From contig CAMZMU010000062.1 in the NCBI GenBank assembly GCA_947311845.1, forward strand, positions 47,523,879-47,587,878: a stretch of DNA of 64,000 nucleotides, read 5' to 3'. This DNA is from Poa pratensis (taxonomy: Eukaryota; Streptophyta; Magnoliopsida; Poales; Poaceae). Position 1 is the first letter of the stretch. Each line of letters begins with the position of its first letter. The position numbers and the translations under genes were made by a program. The notes under the pieces were generated by a model, which was given only the letters and a program-made list of their open reading frames with translations, did no database searches and had not been told where the DNA came from. Positions 34,421 through 45,789 of this stretch are shown in pieces.

Positions 34421-37400
34421 AGCATCCCCAAGCTTAGTTCTACTCGTCCTCGAGTAGGTAAAACGATAACAACAAATAATTTCTGAGGAGACATGCTTTC
34501 ACACAATCTTGATCATAATATTGTAAGCATGTAAGCTGAGATCAAATCATTCAAAGCAAATGTCTATAGTTGATATAAGAGATAAAGCAAGAGTCAAACA
34601 AGCTAAAAGTTTTCATGAACTATTGCTTTAAAGACATGAAACCGTACAAGGTTCATTAAAGATGATTTAAGTATCCAGCATAGGAGTTCTATCCTTCAAT
34701 CCAAGCATCAAGCAAATTTTCATAACATAGAAGGATTCAGCCAAGTAAACATAAACATGAACGTCATGAATCAACTGTTTCGAAGTCTACTCAACCGGTG
34801 AGCGCAAGCATTTGGTATTGGCACCATGATGTTATGGCAAAGAGAACATTAATGGGGGTTTGGAAGGCCAATGGAAGAAAGTCTCACAAAGCTATAAGTG
34901 ATCATTAGACAAGAGGAAGTCTTATAATCGAAGCTATGTAAGGAGTAGTGATTGCCATGCAACGGATGCACATAGAGCTATATGTGTATGAAAGCTCTCC
35001 AATGGAACTAGTGGGGGTGCATCCAACTTGGTTGCTCATGAAGACCTAGAGCACTTTTGAGGAAGCTCATCATTGGAATATACAACCCAAGTTCTATAGT
35101 GTAAATTCCCCACATAGTTATACAAGTAGAACATGAAAACTCTCTCACATGGAGTATAGGTGCTAAACATGAGCACAAATGATGACTATGAATATGCAGG
35201 TGCTAAACATGAGCACAACTTTGATAAAGGATAGTAATGTTGCCCCCCTTTTTTTTTTTCTTTTTTCTATTTTTTTTTCTTTTTCTGTTTCACTTTTCGA
35301 TGGCCTCCATGGCTCTTTTCAGAGGGGCAACACTCTAATATGATTACAACTTTTTGGTACAAATAACTCATAATGAACAAAACATGATGTATAAAACTGT
35401 ATGCCTCTGCCAGTGTAGCAGGATATGCAATGATCTAGCGTAACATGGGTAAACCACACATCAGCTGTATAGAATCATGCAAAGCAATATGTATGTGATG
35501 AATGACAACAAGTCATGTAATGTAAGATGGATGTTGCATGGCAATATATCTCGGAACAGCTATGGAAATGCTGTGGTAGGTAGGTATGGTGGCTGTTTTG
35601 AGGAAGATGTATGGGCTTATGTGTAGGAGAACAAGAGGAAGTCTCCCACGGGGTTGGATGTACTGGCGAAGTATGCACAACTCTCAATGTGAGCAGAAGG
35701 CAATGCACAGCACCGAAGAGGCTAGCAAATATGGATGGTGGAAGTGCCAAAAACCGTAGCTTAACATTAGTCAAAAAGAACTCACAAGTTTATTGCAAAC
35801 AACTAGCAGGTTCAACATTAAGAGCATGATTAAAATTCACTCCAAGAAGGGCCGTTCACGGCGGTACAAGTACCCCGTTAGATCCCTCGACCTTCAGCAC
35901 AACTTAGTTATTACAATGAACTTTCAGACATGGAAAGCTATCAAGTCCAACTACACCTTCAACAATTTTAGAGTTTGTAGTACGGTACAAGCTTAAAGAC
36001 AACAATCCACTAATGATTTTAACTTAATTAACCAGCAAGCTTTACCATCTAAATATCTCAAAACATTTGCAAAGAATCAAGTTATCAAAGTTTCAATGAT
36101 CTACAAGATTATGCAAGTTTTCATACCACTACCACATGCAGCATTTTCTTTCTTCCAGCAAACACCAACAACTTACTTAAACATAAACTCTCCAAATGAT
36201 AATATAATGCAGCAAGAGAGTATTTATAAACACGTGCTAACAGCTCAAAGAGATGCATGAAAAACAGGAGCTAAAAGCACTGCAGTAGCTAGTTAAGAAT
36301 ACTCAACAAATATAAGTGAAGAACATGAGTATTCACATGAAAAAGCGGAGCGTGTCTCTCTCCCACACAAGGATTGCTAGGATCCGAATTTATTCAAACA
36401 AAACAAAAATAAAAGCACACAGACGCTCCAAGTAAAGCGCATAAGATGTGAAAGAATTAAAATATAGTTTCACTAGAGATGACCTGATAAGTTGTTGATG
36501 AAGAAGGGGATGCCTTGGGCATCCCCAAGCTTAGACGCTTGAGTCTCTCTGAATATGGTTGGGATGAACCACGGGGGCATCCCCAAGCTTAGGCTTTTCA
36601 CTCTTCTTGATCACATAATATCACCCTTCTCGCTTGATCCTTGAAAACTTCCTTCACACCAAACTCAAGACAGTTCTCATTAGAGGGTTAGTGCATAATC
36701 AAAAATTCTCATATTCTGTAATGATACAATCAATCCCAAAGCTTCTGGACATTAGCTACAGCCACCAATGCTTTGTGGAGCAAAGAAATCCACACAAACA
36801 TCGTAAAAGAGCGAATGCAAAACAAAAGGCAGAATCTGTCAAAAACAGAACAGTCTGTGAAGACGAATTTTTTCGAGGCACTTAAGTTGCTCAGATGGAT
36901 CTGGCCCAAAATAATGAAAGTTGCGTACATATCTCAGGAAGATGCGTGATTTTTTACAGAATTTTTCGAATTTTCTACAGGAGATAGCTCAAATCGTGAC
37001 AGCTAAAAATCTGTTCTGCGCAGAAATCCAAATCTTGCATCAACTTTCAATAAAACTTTACTTGGCACAACAATGCAATAAAATAAAGATACAAAGGAGT
37101 TGCTACAGAAGTAACAACACCTTGACTCAAAACAAAAAGAAAAGCAAAAATAACAGAAAATAAAAACAATGGGTTGTCTCCCATAAGCGCTTTTCTTTAA
37201 AGCCTTTTAGCTAGGCATAGTGATTTTGATAATGCTCTCATATGTATAAGAGTTGAATATAAGAGAGCATCAAAAGCAAATACCAAACACATTTAAGTCT
37301 AACCCACTTCCTATGCAAAGGAGTCTTGTAAGAAAATAAATCAATAAAGCATAAAGTGACTAGCATAGGAAGGCAAAACAAGTACAACTTCAAAAATTTC

Positions 37401-37525
37401 AACAAAAGAGAGAGACTTAATATTATTGAGATATATGAATCCATGTCTCCCTCTCTCATAAGGACCAGTAGGTCTTAAAGTACCCAGCAAATAAAAGCAA
37501 ATCAAGAGAAAGCTCAAAACCTTCA
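34421..37525 (-). other. Internal non-coding part of element C
   Basis: No gene is recognised here. The purine tract lies at the left edge, and a T-rich simple stretch is at 35249-35290. Segments are shared in reverse with element B (36500-36600 and 36790-36900). It contains two copies of GGTGCTAAACATGAGCACAA near 35160 and 35202. Confidence 0.65.
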
Positions 37526-38100
37526 TCATAAAGAGAGGTGTTTTAGTAACATGAAAATTTCTACAACCATATTTTCCTCTCTAATAATTTTCAGTAGCAT
37601 CATGAACAAAATTAACAATATAGCTATCACATAAAGCATTCTTATCATGATCCACATGCACAAAAGTATCATTACTCTCCACATAAGCATAATCAATTTT
37701 ATTAGTAATAGTGAGAGTAAAACTATCACAACCATCATTGTATTCATCATAAATTGCAGGCATAGTATAATCATAATAAACTTTATCCTCCATAGTAGGT
37801 GGCACCAAAATACCACTATCATTATAATCATCATAAATTGGAGGCAAAGTATCATCAAAGAAAATTTTCTCCTCAAAACTTGGGGGACTAAAATATCATA
37901 TTCATCAAAACCAGCTTCCCCAAGCTTAGACTTTTCCATAGCATTAGCAATAATGGTGTTCAAAGAATTTATAGTAATACATTGCTACCATCATGCAAAC
38001 AAGTCCATAGGTTTTTTAATTTTCTCTTCAAAAGCATCATGTCCTAATTCAATATAAAGTTCATAAAGATCTCTAATTTTTTTGTTGTTTTCCATTAAGC
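37526..38100 (-). pseudogene. Decayed gag-like reading frame of element C
   Basis: On minus one frame reads an Asp/Tyr-rich protein (LPPIYDDYNDSGILVPPTM, then MPAIYDEYNDGCDSF) followed by HALCDSYIVNFVHDATENYY. The last block is nearly identical to that in element B at about 16760-16820. It carries no enzymatic motif. The family's function is unknown, though its position after the primer site fits gag. Stops interrupt it upstream and downstream. Confidence 0.6.
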
Positions 38101-38237
38101 CTAACTAGTGAAAATAAAAACAAGAAACAAAAAGAAATAATTGCAGAATCTAAAGGAATACTTCGAGCACTCACACACTAGCAACATACTAGAAAATAGC
38201 TTAGTAGCCAGAGGATGTGAATACCTTTTACCTTACC

Positions 38238-38255
38238 TCCCCGGCAACGGCGCCA
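38238..38255 (-). other. Primer-binding site, tRNA-Asp type (element C)
   Basis: The plus strand reads TCCCCGGCAACGGCGCCA, the reverse complement of the site in element B. It lies 10 bases from the 5' LTR (38266). Confidence 0.85.
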
Positions 38256-38265
38256 GAAAATAGCT

Positions 38266-39859
38266 TGATGTCTACGTGTGCTTCTATTCTTGTAGACAGT
38301 GTTGGGCCTCCAAGAGCAGAGGTTTGTAGAACAGCAGCAAGTTTCCCTTAAGTGAATCACCCAAGGTTTATCGAACTCAGGGAGGTAGAGGTCAAAGATA
38401 TCCCTCTCAAGCAACCCTGCAATTAAGATACAAGAAGTCTCTTGTGTCCCCAACACACCCAATACACTTGTCAGATGTATAGGTGCACTAGTTCGGCGAA
38501 GAGATAGTGAAATACAAGTAATATGGATGATTATAAGTAGTAACTGCAATCTGAAATAAAGATGGCAGCAAGCAAACATGTAGCAGAACTTGTTGTAAAC
38601 GGTGTTTCAATGCTTAGAAACAAGGCCTAGGGATCATACTTTCACTAGTGGACACTCTCAACAATGATCTCATAACTGAATAAGTAAAAGCTACTCTTAA
38701 ACACTCTCTTGTTGGATAACAAACACCATTCATTGTGTAGGGCTACAAAAGCACACCTCAAGCCGGAGTAAACAAGCGCCACAACGTCATAAAGGAATCA
38801 CACACGGTGCACACACTGTCACCTTTACACCGTGGAGAGTACCGGAGTTCATATTAAAGTAACCTATAGAGTGCATAATAGATAAAGAGTAACATCTACA
38901 TATTCAACTAGATTAGCACAACTGAACACAAGTAAATACTGCTCGGGATTATTCTCCTTCTTGATAACACAAGAGTACTACGTGTAGGGCTGCAAAAGCA
39001 CTCCTCAAAGTCTGAGTAAACAAACACCACAGTTCCCAAGAATAAGCCATGATAAATGTCTAAATTATTCATAGAGTCACACAAGTACCCACACTGTCAC
39101 CTTGATACCGTGTTGTCACAACGACTCCAGAAACTAGACAAAATCACTTGAGTAGCATAAACATTATTAATGTATTCAGCGATACTAGCAATACACACGA
39201 TCACATAAAGATCACACCATGTGAGAGAGAGATGAACCACATAGCTACCGGTAGAGCCCTCAGCCTCGGGGGAGAACTACTCCCTTCTCATCATGGGAGT
39301 CAGCAGCGGCGATGAAGATGGCGGTGGAGTCGATGGAGATGACTCCGGGGGCAATTCCCCGTCCCGGCAAGGTGCCGAAACAGAGACTTCTGTCCCCCGA
39401 AACGAGGTCTCGCGATGGCGACGGCGCTGCGGAAGTCTTTCTGGAGTATTAGATGTATATTTAGGGTTTTCGCGTCGGGGTGACTAAATAGGCGAAGGGG
39501 CAACGTCGGTGGAGTCCCGAGTGGGCCAAACCACCTGCCGGCGCGCCTGTGGGCCCAACCGCCCCAAGAGGTGGTTTGGAGGCCGTGGGCCTCCCCCTGG
39601 CTTGCCCTTCTGGCTCCGTGTGTCCCTCGGAAAAATAGGAGGTTTGGTTTTTGTTTCGTCGAATTCCGAGAATATTGCCCGAACAGCTTTTCTGGAACCA
39701 AAAACAGCAGAAAACAGGAACTGGCACTGTGGCATCTTGTTAATAGGTTAGTCCCAGAAAAGGTATAATAATGATATATAATGCATATAAAACATGTGAC
39801 AATGATACATAAAACAAGCATGAAACATCAGAAATTATAGATACGTTGGAGACGTATCA
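38266..39859 (-). repeat. 5' LTR of element C (1594 bp)
   Basis: This matches 32839-34420 with a small number of differences, among them single-base indels. It ends at the GCGTC duplication. Confidence 0.92.
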
Positions 39860-39973
39860 GCGTCTCAAGGTCGTCGATCTGCTCTTCCACGCCTTCGGCC
39901 CTCCATAACCATTGCTGACTTTGGGGATTTCGTCGACTCGTTGCATAGAAACGGAGGGAGTACAACACATTGA

Positions 39974-41866
39974 ATAGCTACCGCGTACGTTCAGCCATCA
40001 TCACTAAAATTAGCAAGAAAGAGAAGACTACCATTTCGAAAATAAAACAAGTCGATAAGTGTTAATTTTCCATGTTTTTTGGCAAATCTGGCCCCTTAAA
40101 GAAACTTAATCGACATAGGGCCCCTCCTGAAAACTAATTTGAGATCTGATTGCTATAGTTGGCCCCAGCTAATGGCACTGAATTTGTTTGGTTTGATTCC
40201 AACATCGATCAAACAAATTCAATATCGTAAGTGCTGCAGCTAATGGCAATGCACTTGTTCAGTTCGGCTCCAACGGAGCCAATCAGCATTCAGCTATCTA
40301 TCTGATATGGTACACCACTCGTGCATGGTCGGTGATAGACTACATGGCGCCAAACATCTATTCCATAAGCTAAGGTTATTAAAGATTTAAAGCACCATAA
40401 GATCACAATTGACATTCCAAAAGAGAGGCAAACTTTATTTGTTAGCATATAAAAAAGTAAACATACACCAGTCACGTGGTGTATGACATGCACATATGTG
40501 CCAGAATAAACTTTAATGTCGATACATAGTAGAGTGTCAGTGCATCTATGTATGTTTCAGAACTGGATCTCGACCGAGAGAGGCTTCACAAAGTAAACAC
40601 AATAAAATTACGGTAAAATAAACTTTCGTATCCTGGAATATCTAAGATGGTTTTAGAAACAATTACATCAAAATATTTTGAATAAACTATGTGGTAACAT
40701 GGAAGTAGAATCATATATTCATTAGTCCAATCATCTTTGCACTCTCTGACTTCTCCAATATTTTCTACTCCAGCAAATGCCAGGCACTTTAGAACTGAAA
40801 TCACAACAGCAAAAAATGCCATAATATACAGATAGGGTAGTTTCTTGTCCAATAGTATATACAGAGCAGGATAGACATGGACACCATATCAATATCTCCA
40901 TTGAAGTTGTATGTCAGATACTCAGATTAAAAATCGTACAGTTATTTGGATGCCTTGGCCTTGTTATTTCAGCAACAAATCTGAAACCAAGGCAACTATT
41001 AAACGGCTTTGTTCGGCCAGAACAGCCGACTGCTCCTGTTTACAAGAGTTGAAATGGAACTTCAGGTTTCTTAAAAGTTTCATTTGCTCCCTCCCCCATC
41101 ATGCAGAAATACCGCATGTTCACGTTGACCTGGACTTCTAACATTATCGCAACAAAACGGTCAGTCACATCTCAGGTCACATATCTCTCCCTACCCTCCC
41201 TCCCTCCCTTCAAACAACCACACCTCATCAGCAATTAGAACCCCAAACAGCACAGACATCATCTTAATAACAGGAAAAATTCATAGTACTACAAAGTTAA
41301 GAAGTACATACATCCCCCGGAATTTATGCTCCATTTGGGTACTCGGTACCCAATCCTGAAACGTGCAGCCACCTCATGGGCCTTTTGTAATGCCACTCAG
41401 AAACCAGAGAATAAGAACTCTCAGTCTCCTATATTATTTACTCAAATCCTACCGAATGAACTCAAGGAGTCAGCTAGCACATTTCTTTGAGAGCACTGTG
41501 CTACTTGGCAGTTCAGCTCGTCTACTTCTACTTTTTCTTTGGAGTAAAACATTATTGTAGCGAAATAATAATCCCTAAGGTGCTAAAAAATAAAAGCATC
41601 ATTACAAATAGCTAACTCCACTTGGCATTTATTGTTGCAAACAAAAAAATAAACGTGTGTACTGACTACCCTTTCACAGAAATCTTGAAAAACCATGGAT
41701 GGTCAGAACATAAACAACAACAAATAGTTGAATATGGTCAGAACATAAAGCACCAATTTAACTGATGTTAACAGAAAACAAATACACGAGGGCACCTAAG
41801 AAATTTGAGTAAATGGATCCTCAGGTCATGAAATGGTAAAGGAGAGCAGCTAAGTAATGTAGATAG
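39974..41866. other. Intergenic, no gene recognised
   Basis: A-rich sequence with short frames only. One minus-strand frame at 40586-40852 (88 codons) contains a hydrophobic stretch, YIMAFFAVVISVLKCLAF, but has no recognisable family. No downstream exons of the ubiquitin-conjugating enzyme could be found here, although they would be expected in this direction. Confidence 0.4.
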
Positions 41867-42154
41867 CAAGGTTTCGGATACCGGTTCAAAAAAAATTCCG
41901 GAGGGGGCCGATATTTCCGGTAACCGGGGTTACCGGAAAATACCGGCCGGTAACCGGCCCAATATTTCGGCAAGAATTCAGGATTTAAACTTAAAACATC
42001 GAATTTTTTCAAAATTTAAATTTTTCGAGCACAAATTTGTTTCAAATTTGACTAATCCGAAATTTTTCATCCGAGATATGCAAATTCCGGGGGGGTCCGA
42101 GAAATCCGGTTACCGCGGAATTCCACGGAATTCCGGCCGGTAACCGAAACCTTG
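41867..42154. mobile_element. hAT-type MITE, 288 bp
   Basis: The ends CAAGGTTTCGGATACCGG and CCGGTAACCGAAACCTTG are inverted copies. They are flanked by a perfect 8 bp direct repeat GTAGATAG (41859-41866 and 42155-42162), the duplication size typical of hAT elements. The interior carries further CCGG-rich inverted segments and no coding sequence. Confidence 0.88.
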
Positions 42155-42258
42155 GTAGATAGTAGATAACCAGCGGAAGATATTTAGCAGCCAGGTGCTC
42201 GCCCTACCGCAGTTCTGCAAGATCTAGGGATAATCGACAGCGGAAGAGAGGAAATCAC

Positions 42259-42328
42259 CTGCGCTGCATGAGGTGGGAGGGTCCTTCTGCAGGTCACTGA
42301 GCTCCTTGAGCATCCTCTTGGACGGCAT
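42259..42328 (-). pseudogene. Orphan first exon of a ubiquitin-conjugating enzyme (E2)
   Basis: On minus the ATG at 42328 opens MPSKRMLKELSDLQKDPPTS followed by CSA and a split Gly codon. This is the N-terminal helix and first loop of the plant UBC8/UBC10 class of E2, which carries ubiquitin from E1 to substrates. A GT donor (GTGATTTCC) follows at 42258. Residues differ from the usual family N-terminus at a few positions. The catalytic Cys and HPN motif would lie in later exons, but none is found between here and element C's edge. The exon therefore looks like a fragment. It lies 104 bp from the hAT MITE and about 270 bp downstream of the trihelix fragment, on the same strand. Confidence 0.8.
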
Positions 42329-42602
42329 GGATCAAACCATAATCCCCAAAATCCGGCACAGATCAGACATGCGAAACAAATCGAGCAGAGAGGGAGGGAC
42401 ACGAAGACGGCGGTGTACCAAGCGGCGGTGGGCTCAGGGGTCGGGGTAGACGTTTCGGTGCTGCGGCGGCGGCCGCATCTTCCCCTCTGCGGCAGCATGG
42501 CGCTGGAGTCGGCGCAGCACCATGCGCGGTAGAGTTCGTCGCCGTCCAGGATGCGCACGGCTAAGATGGCCATGTTTGCGATGCAGGAAGGATAGCCCAG
42601 AA

Positions 42603-42947
42603 TTACGGCTCCCGCGGCGCCCACTCCTTGATCTTCTTGTAGTCGCCGGCGAGGTTGCTCCACCGCTTGCGGCACTGCACGTTGCCCCGCTCCACGCCAT
42701 GCCGCAGGCAGTACTCGGCGACCGCGGCCCACTTGGGCTCCAGCGCCGCCGCCCCCGCGGCCGCGGCCAGGCGCCCCCGCGCGCCGCGGCGGACCTCGAC
42801 CACGCGCTTGCCCTCGATGAGCCCGCCACCCCCGCGGCCGCGGCCAGGCGCCCCCGCCCGCCGCGGCGGACCTCGACCACGCGCTTGCCCTCGATGAGCA
42901 CCAGTATCTCCTGCCGCGTCCAGCACGGCGGCGGCGGCGCAACGTGA
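42603..42947 (-). pseudogene. Trihelix (GT-type) transcription factor fragment, disrupted
   Basis: On minus the frame reads CWTRQEILVLIEGKRVVEVR, then, after a shift, EPKWAAVAEYCLRHGVERG and QCRKRWSNLAGDYKKIKEW. These form the three-helix Myb/SANT-like DNA-binding domain of plant trihelix factors, with the conserved Trp of each helix visible. A 77 bp tandem duplication (42745-42898) repeats the IEGKRVVEVRRG section and moves the frame by two bases. A stop follows soon after the domain (KEWAPREP, then TAA). The usual C-terminal segment is missing. It is probably a decayed or captured gene piece. The upstream limit is uncertain, because GC-rich sequence continues to about 43130. Confidence 0.75.
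42745..42898 (-). repeat. 77 bp tandem duplication within the trihelix coding sequence
   Basis: CTCGATGAG occurs at 42813 and again at 42890, and the whole 77-base unit is repeated with few differences. Since 77 is not a multiple of three, it breaks the frame. Confidence 0.9.
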
Positions 42948-43199
42948 GCAGCTTGTAGAAGGCGTCGCCGACGAAGAAGACGAGCGCGAGGAGTGCGAGG
43001 GCGGGGAGGGTGGGCGCGGGGAGCGGCGGCGGGGATGGGAGCGGGTGGATGGGGGCGGTGCGCAGCAGTGGCGGCGGAGCGGCGACGGCGCGGGGGGATT
43101 GTGAGGATTTCTCAGTTCGCCGCCGGCCGCCCCTTGGAGGAGAGAGAGCAGAGAGGGGATAAGGGGCTAAAGTGCAAAAACGTGTGACTTAAACTTTGG

Positions 43200-44440
43200 A
43201 GCATGTGTTAATTATCTAAAACTCTAGGGGCTTACGTGCAAAACAACCACGACGTAACAACACCTCCTGTGGCTATATTATACGGAGTATATATAGTAGA
43301 GATAGCGATACGTAAAACAACTTTGCACGTCTCAGGACAAATAAGCAACTAATTCATAGTATCCATCGATGCACTGCATCCCCTAGGTCGTTGGCACAGA
43401 TTGAAAAAAGAAACTACAGAGCGCTCTCTATCATTATTTGCCCTGCCGTTCTCGATCAATCTCACTTCCTTGCTGACCCTTGCCGCTCCCCACGACGTGG
43501 AATTGCCGGTGGGTGAGCTGCTCACAACATGACAACACCATGTCGCAGCAAGGCATCTTCAGCAGCGGCGGCTAGTCTACCCTGCGTCATCGCCGTGTGA
43601 TGCTTCGTGAGCGAGGAATGCCCAGATGGCCGCAGACGTCGCGCTCCCAGTCCCAGGAGGTGGCCTAGGCGGCAGGGCCGGCGCCTGCAAGGGCGGCGGG
43701 CGTCGAGGCGACGGACAAGCCAGCCCCACTCGTCCGGCATGCGCGAGATCTTGGACGCCTTTGCTGCGGCCAGGCGCCGGGTTGTGGCCTTGATCTCGTC
43801 GACGGCCAGGCGGAGCCTTTTCCGGCCGGCGAAGAAGCCGCCCAGCTGCGCCCGGCCGATGGCCTTGCCGAGTCCGGCAGCAGGACATGGAGGCTTCCCG
43901 ACGGCGAGGAGCACGAGATTGGGAGGTGGGGACGGATTGGTCGCTAGGGTGTGGGTAGTTGACTTGGGCGAGGAACACGAAAGGGTGCGGTTCAGCAACG
44001 AGGAAGACGACGCGAACGCACGGCAAGGTGGGGTTGCTTTTTGGGTGAGCGGGGTGGTCCAACCTTCCTTTTTTTGGGGTGCCGTTAGGATCTGCGAACG
44101 AACGAACGCACGGCCGTTGGCTAGACGTGTCCTTCTTTTATTTCTTGGAGAGTCGTCGTTGTGATCTTGCAGTTGCAGAACAGCTAGCTGTCGTACGTTG
44201 GCATCCAAACAGAACCACACCTCAACTCACTTCTGGCTCTGGGCTCCGGGTCAATCTCGAGCACATGGGATGATCAGCTAATGTCAATGGTTTTTCCTTT
44301 GCCACCATGCCTTGCGTTGCAATATATGGACAATCTCGCTCAATGCCAGGAACGGTGCGCGCGCGGTGTCTTTGCTTCACCGAGCCATCGACGACTGAAG
44401 GGAGGAGCCGCAGCTAGCGCAGAGGACCAGACGAGATCAA
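43200..44440. other. Upstream region of the SDR gene; GC-rich frames without recognised domain
   Basis: 43200-43520 is AT-rich with nothing recognisable. 43520-44220 is GC-rich. A 232-codon minus frame and a 185-codon plus frame overlap there, both opened by composition, and neither shows a known domain. 44230-44440 is the probable promoter and leader of the SDR gene. Confidence 0.4.
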
Positions 44441-44445
44441 CAGCC

Positions 44446-45451
44446 ATGCAGGCCGTGCTCAGGTACGGTGCATTCTGCAGATGAGCAGATCGATCTAGGC
44501 ACAATACTATATATTTCCTCTCATTTTCGAAATTCCGTGTGTATGATACTCCTATGTGTTTATGTCTGTTGCAGGGGGGAGATGACCGGAGCTGCGCCGC
44601 CGGCGCTGGCTGGCTTCGTCAGCCACTACTGCCGCTACTCCACAGCCTCAAACTCCCAAAGGTTGGCCGGGAAGGTGGCCGTGATCACGGGCGCTGCCAG
44701 TGGCATCGGCAAGGCGACCGCGGCGGAGTTCGTCAGGAACGGCGCCAAGGTGATCCTCACCGACGTCCAGGACGACCTCGGCCGTGCCGTCGCCGCCGAG
44801 CTCGGGCCGGACGCCAACTACGCCCGCTGCGACGTCACGGACGAGGCGCAGATCGCCGCCGCCGTCGACCTCGCGGTGGCGCGCCACGGCCGGCTCGACG
44901 TCATGTACAACCACGCGGGCGTCACGGGGCCCATGGCCGTGGACTCCATCGCCTCCCTCGACCTCGCCGACTACGACCGCACCATGGCGGTCAACGCGCG
45001 GTCCGCCGTCGCCGGGATCAAGCACGCCGCGCGCGTCATGGTGCCGCGCCAGACCGGCTGCATCATCTGCACGGCGAGCACCGCGGGGGTGATCGGTGGC
45101 GTCATCGCGCCCCCCTACAGCATCTCCAAGGCCGCCGTCATAGGCGCTGTGCGCGCCGTGGCCGGGGCTCTCGGGCGCCACGGCGTGCGCGTGAACGCCA
45201 TCTCGCCGCACGCCATCGCTACGCCGTTCGGGCTCGGCGGCCTGGCGGAGCTGCTCCCGGGGGCCACCGAGGAGGAGCTCAGGCGGCTGGTGGAGAAAGG
45301 GATGAACGACATGGGCGCCGGGACGGTGCTGGAGGTGGAGGACATCGCCAGGGCGGCCGTGTACCTGGCGTCCGACGAGGCCAAGTACGTGAACGGGCAT
45401 AACCTTGTCGTCGATGGCGGCTTCACGGTTGGCAAGCTGACCAAGACATAG
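44446..45451 (+). CDS. Short-chain dehydrogenase/reductase (SDR110C-like), two exons
   Basis: Exon 1 is 44446-44462 (17 bp), the intron 44463-44574 (GT...GCAG), and exon 2 44575-45451, giving 297 residues. The short exon is supported because it joins in frame to exon 2 and supplies an ATG and an upstream basic residue (MQAVLRGEM). The classical SDR fold is clear: cofactor motif TGAASGIG near residue 50, an Asp after strand 2 (ILTDVQDD) favouring NAD(H), the catalytic Ser in CTAST, and YSISK as the YxxxK pair. The usual NNAG stabilising motif reads NHAG. Plant relatives include secoisolariciresinol dehydrogenases and momilactone A synthase-like enzymes, which oxidise alcohols in secondary or hormone metabolism. 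The substrate cannot be inferred. The frame is intact, and this is the most convincing functional gene in the window. Confidence 0.92.
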
Positions 45452-45632
45452 CGAGGATTCACATTCACTGACATGCATGGCGTGACTGTCCTCGATCGTC
45501 GTAGTGAAGAATGGACACCCATACCGTCTGTGCTAGAGTGTTTGGAGATATCACGAGATCGGATGCTTGATCTTGTTTACTTTTCTTCTTCTAAGTCGAC
45601 TATTTCGGCTCGACATATTCTTGCGTATTTTC

Positions 45633-45638
45633 AATAAA
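45633..45638 (+). terminator. Poly(A) signal AATAAA of the SDR gene
   Basis: AATAAA occurs 182 bases after the stop codon, in an AT-rich stretch followed by TGTTTGTGTG. The surrounding sequence is repeated at 24492-24650. Confidence 0.5.
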
Positions 45639-45789
45639 ATTATGTTTGTGTGCAATCAAGAACGCAGTGGTTGAGAGGCTCGCTCTCCTTAATTAATATG
45701 CTGTCAACAACATTAAACAGGAACAGACATATTGGTGGTCTCCCTGCCAAGACGTACCATTCATGATGCAACAAGTTATTCAGTGTCAT

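Larger units (their letters stand above)
32839..39859 (-). mobile_element. Non-autonomous LTR retrotransposon, sibling of element B (element C)
   Basis: Read on minus, the LTRs start TGATACGTCTCCAACGTATC and end CACGTAGACATCA. The flanks carry a perfect 5 bp target duplication GCGTC at 32834-32838 and 39860-39864. The LTRs (32839-34420 and 38266-39859) are about 99% alike, so insertion is recent. The primer-binding site (38238-38255) and the purine tract next to the left LTR (34421-34437) match element B. The 3.8 kb interior has no polymerase or integrase, only the family gag-like frame. Compared with B the LTR body differs, but the first 40 bases, primer site, purine tract and parts of the interior are shared. 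Confidence 0.93.

Noticed and set aside
39945..39964. CGGAGGGAGTA, similar to a Stowaway MITE terminus
   Set aside because: No inverted partner or TA duplication was found nearby, and the motif is short.
43522..44220. 232-codon minus-strand frame upstream of the SDR gene
   Set aside because: No recognisable domain, overlapping open frames on both strands, and no promoter signal. It is described only as a GC-rich region.
44648..45478. Long minus-strand frame (276 codons) and other overlapping frames across the SDR exon
   Set aside because: They are shadows of the high-GC plus-strand gene. The plus frame has all SDR motifs and the minus frame none.
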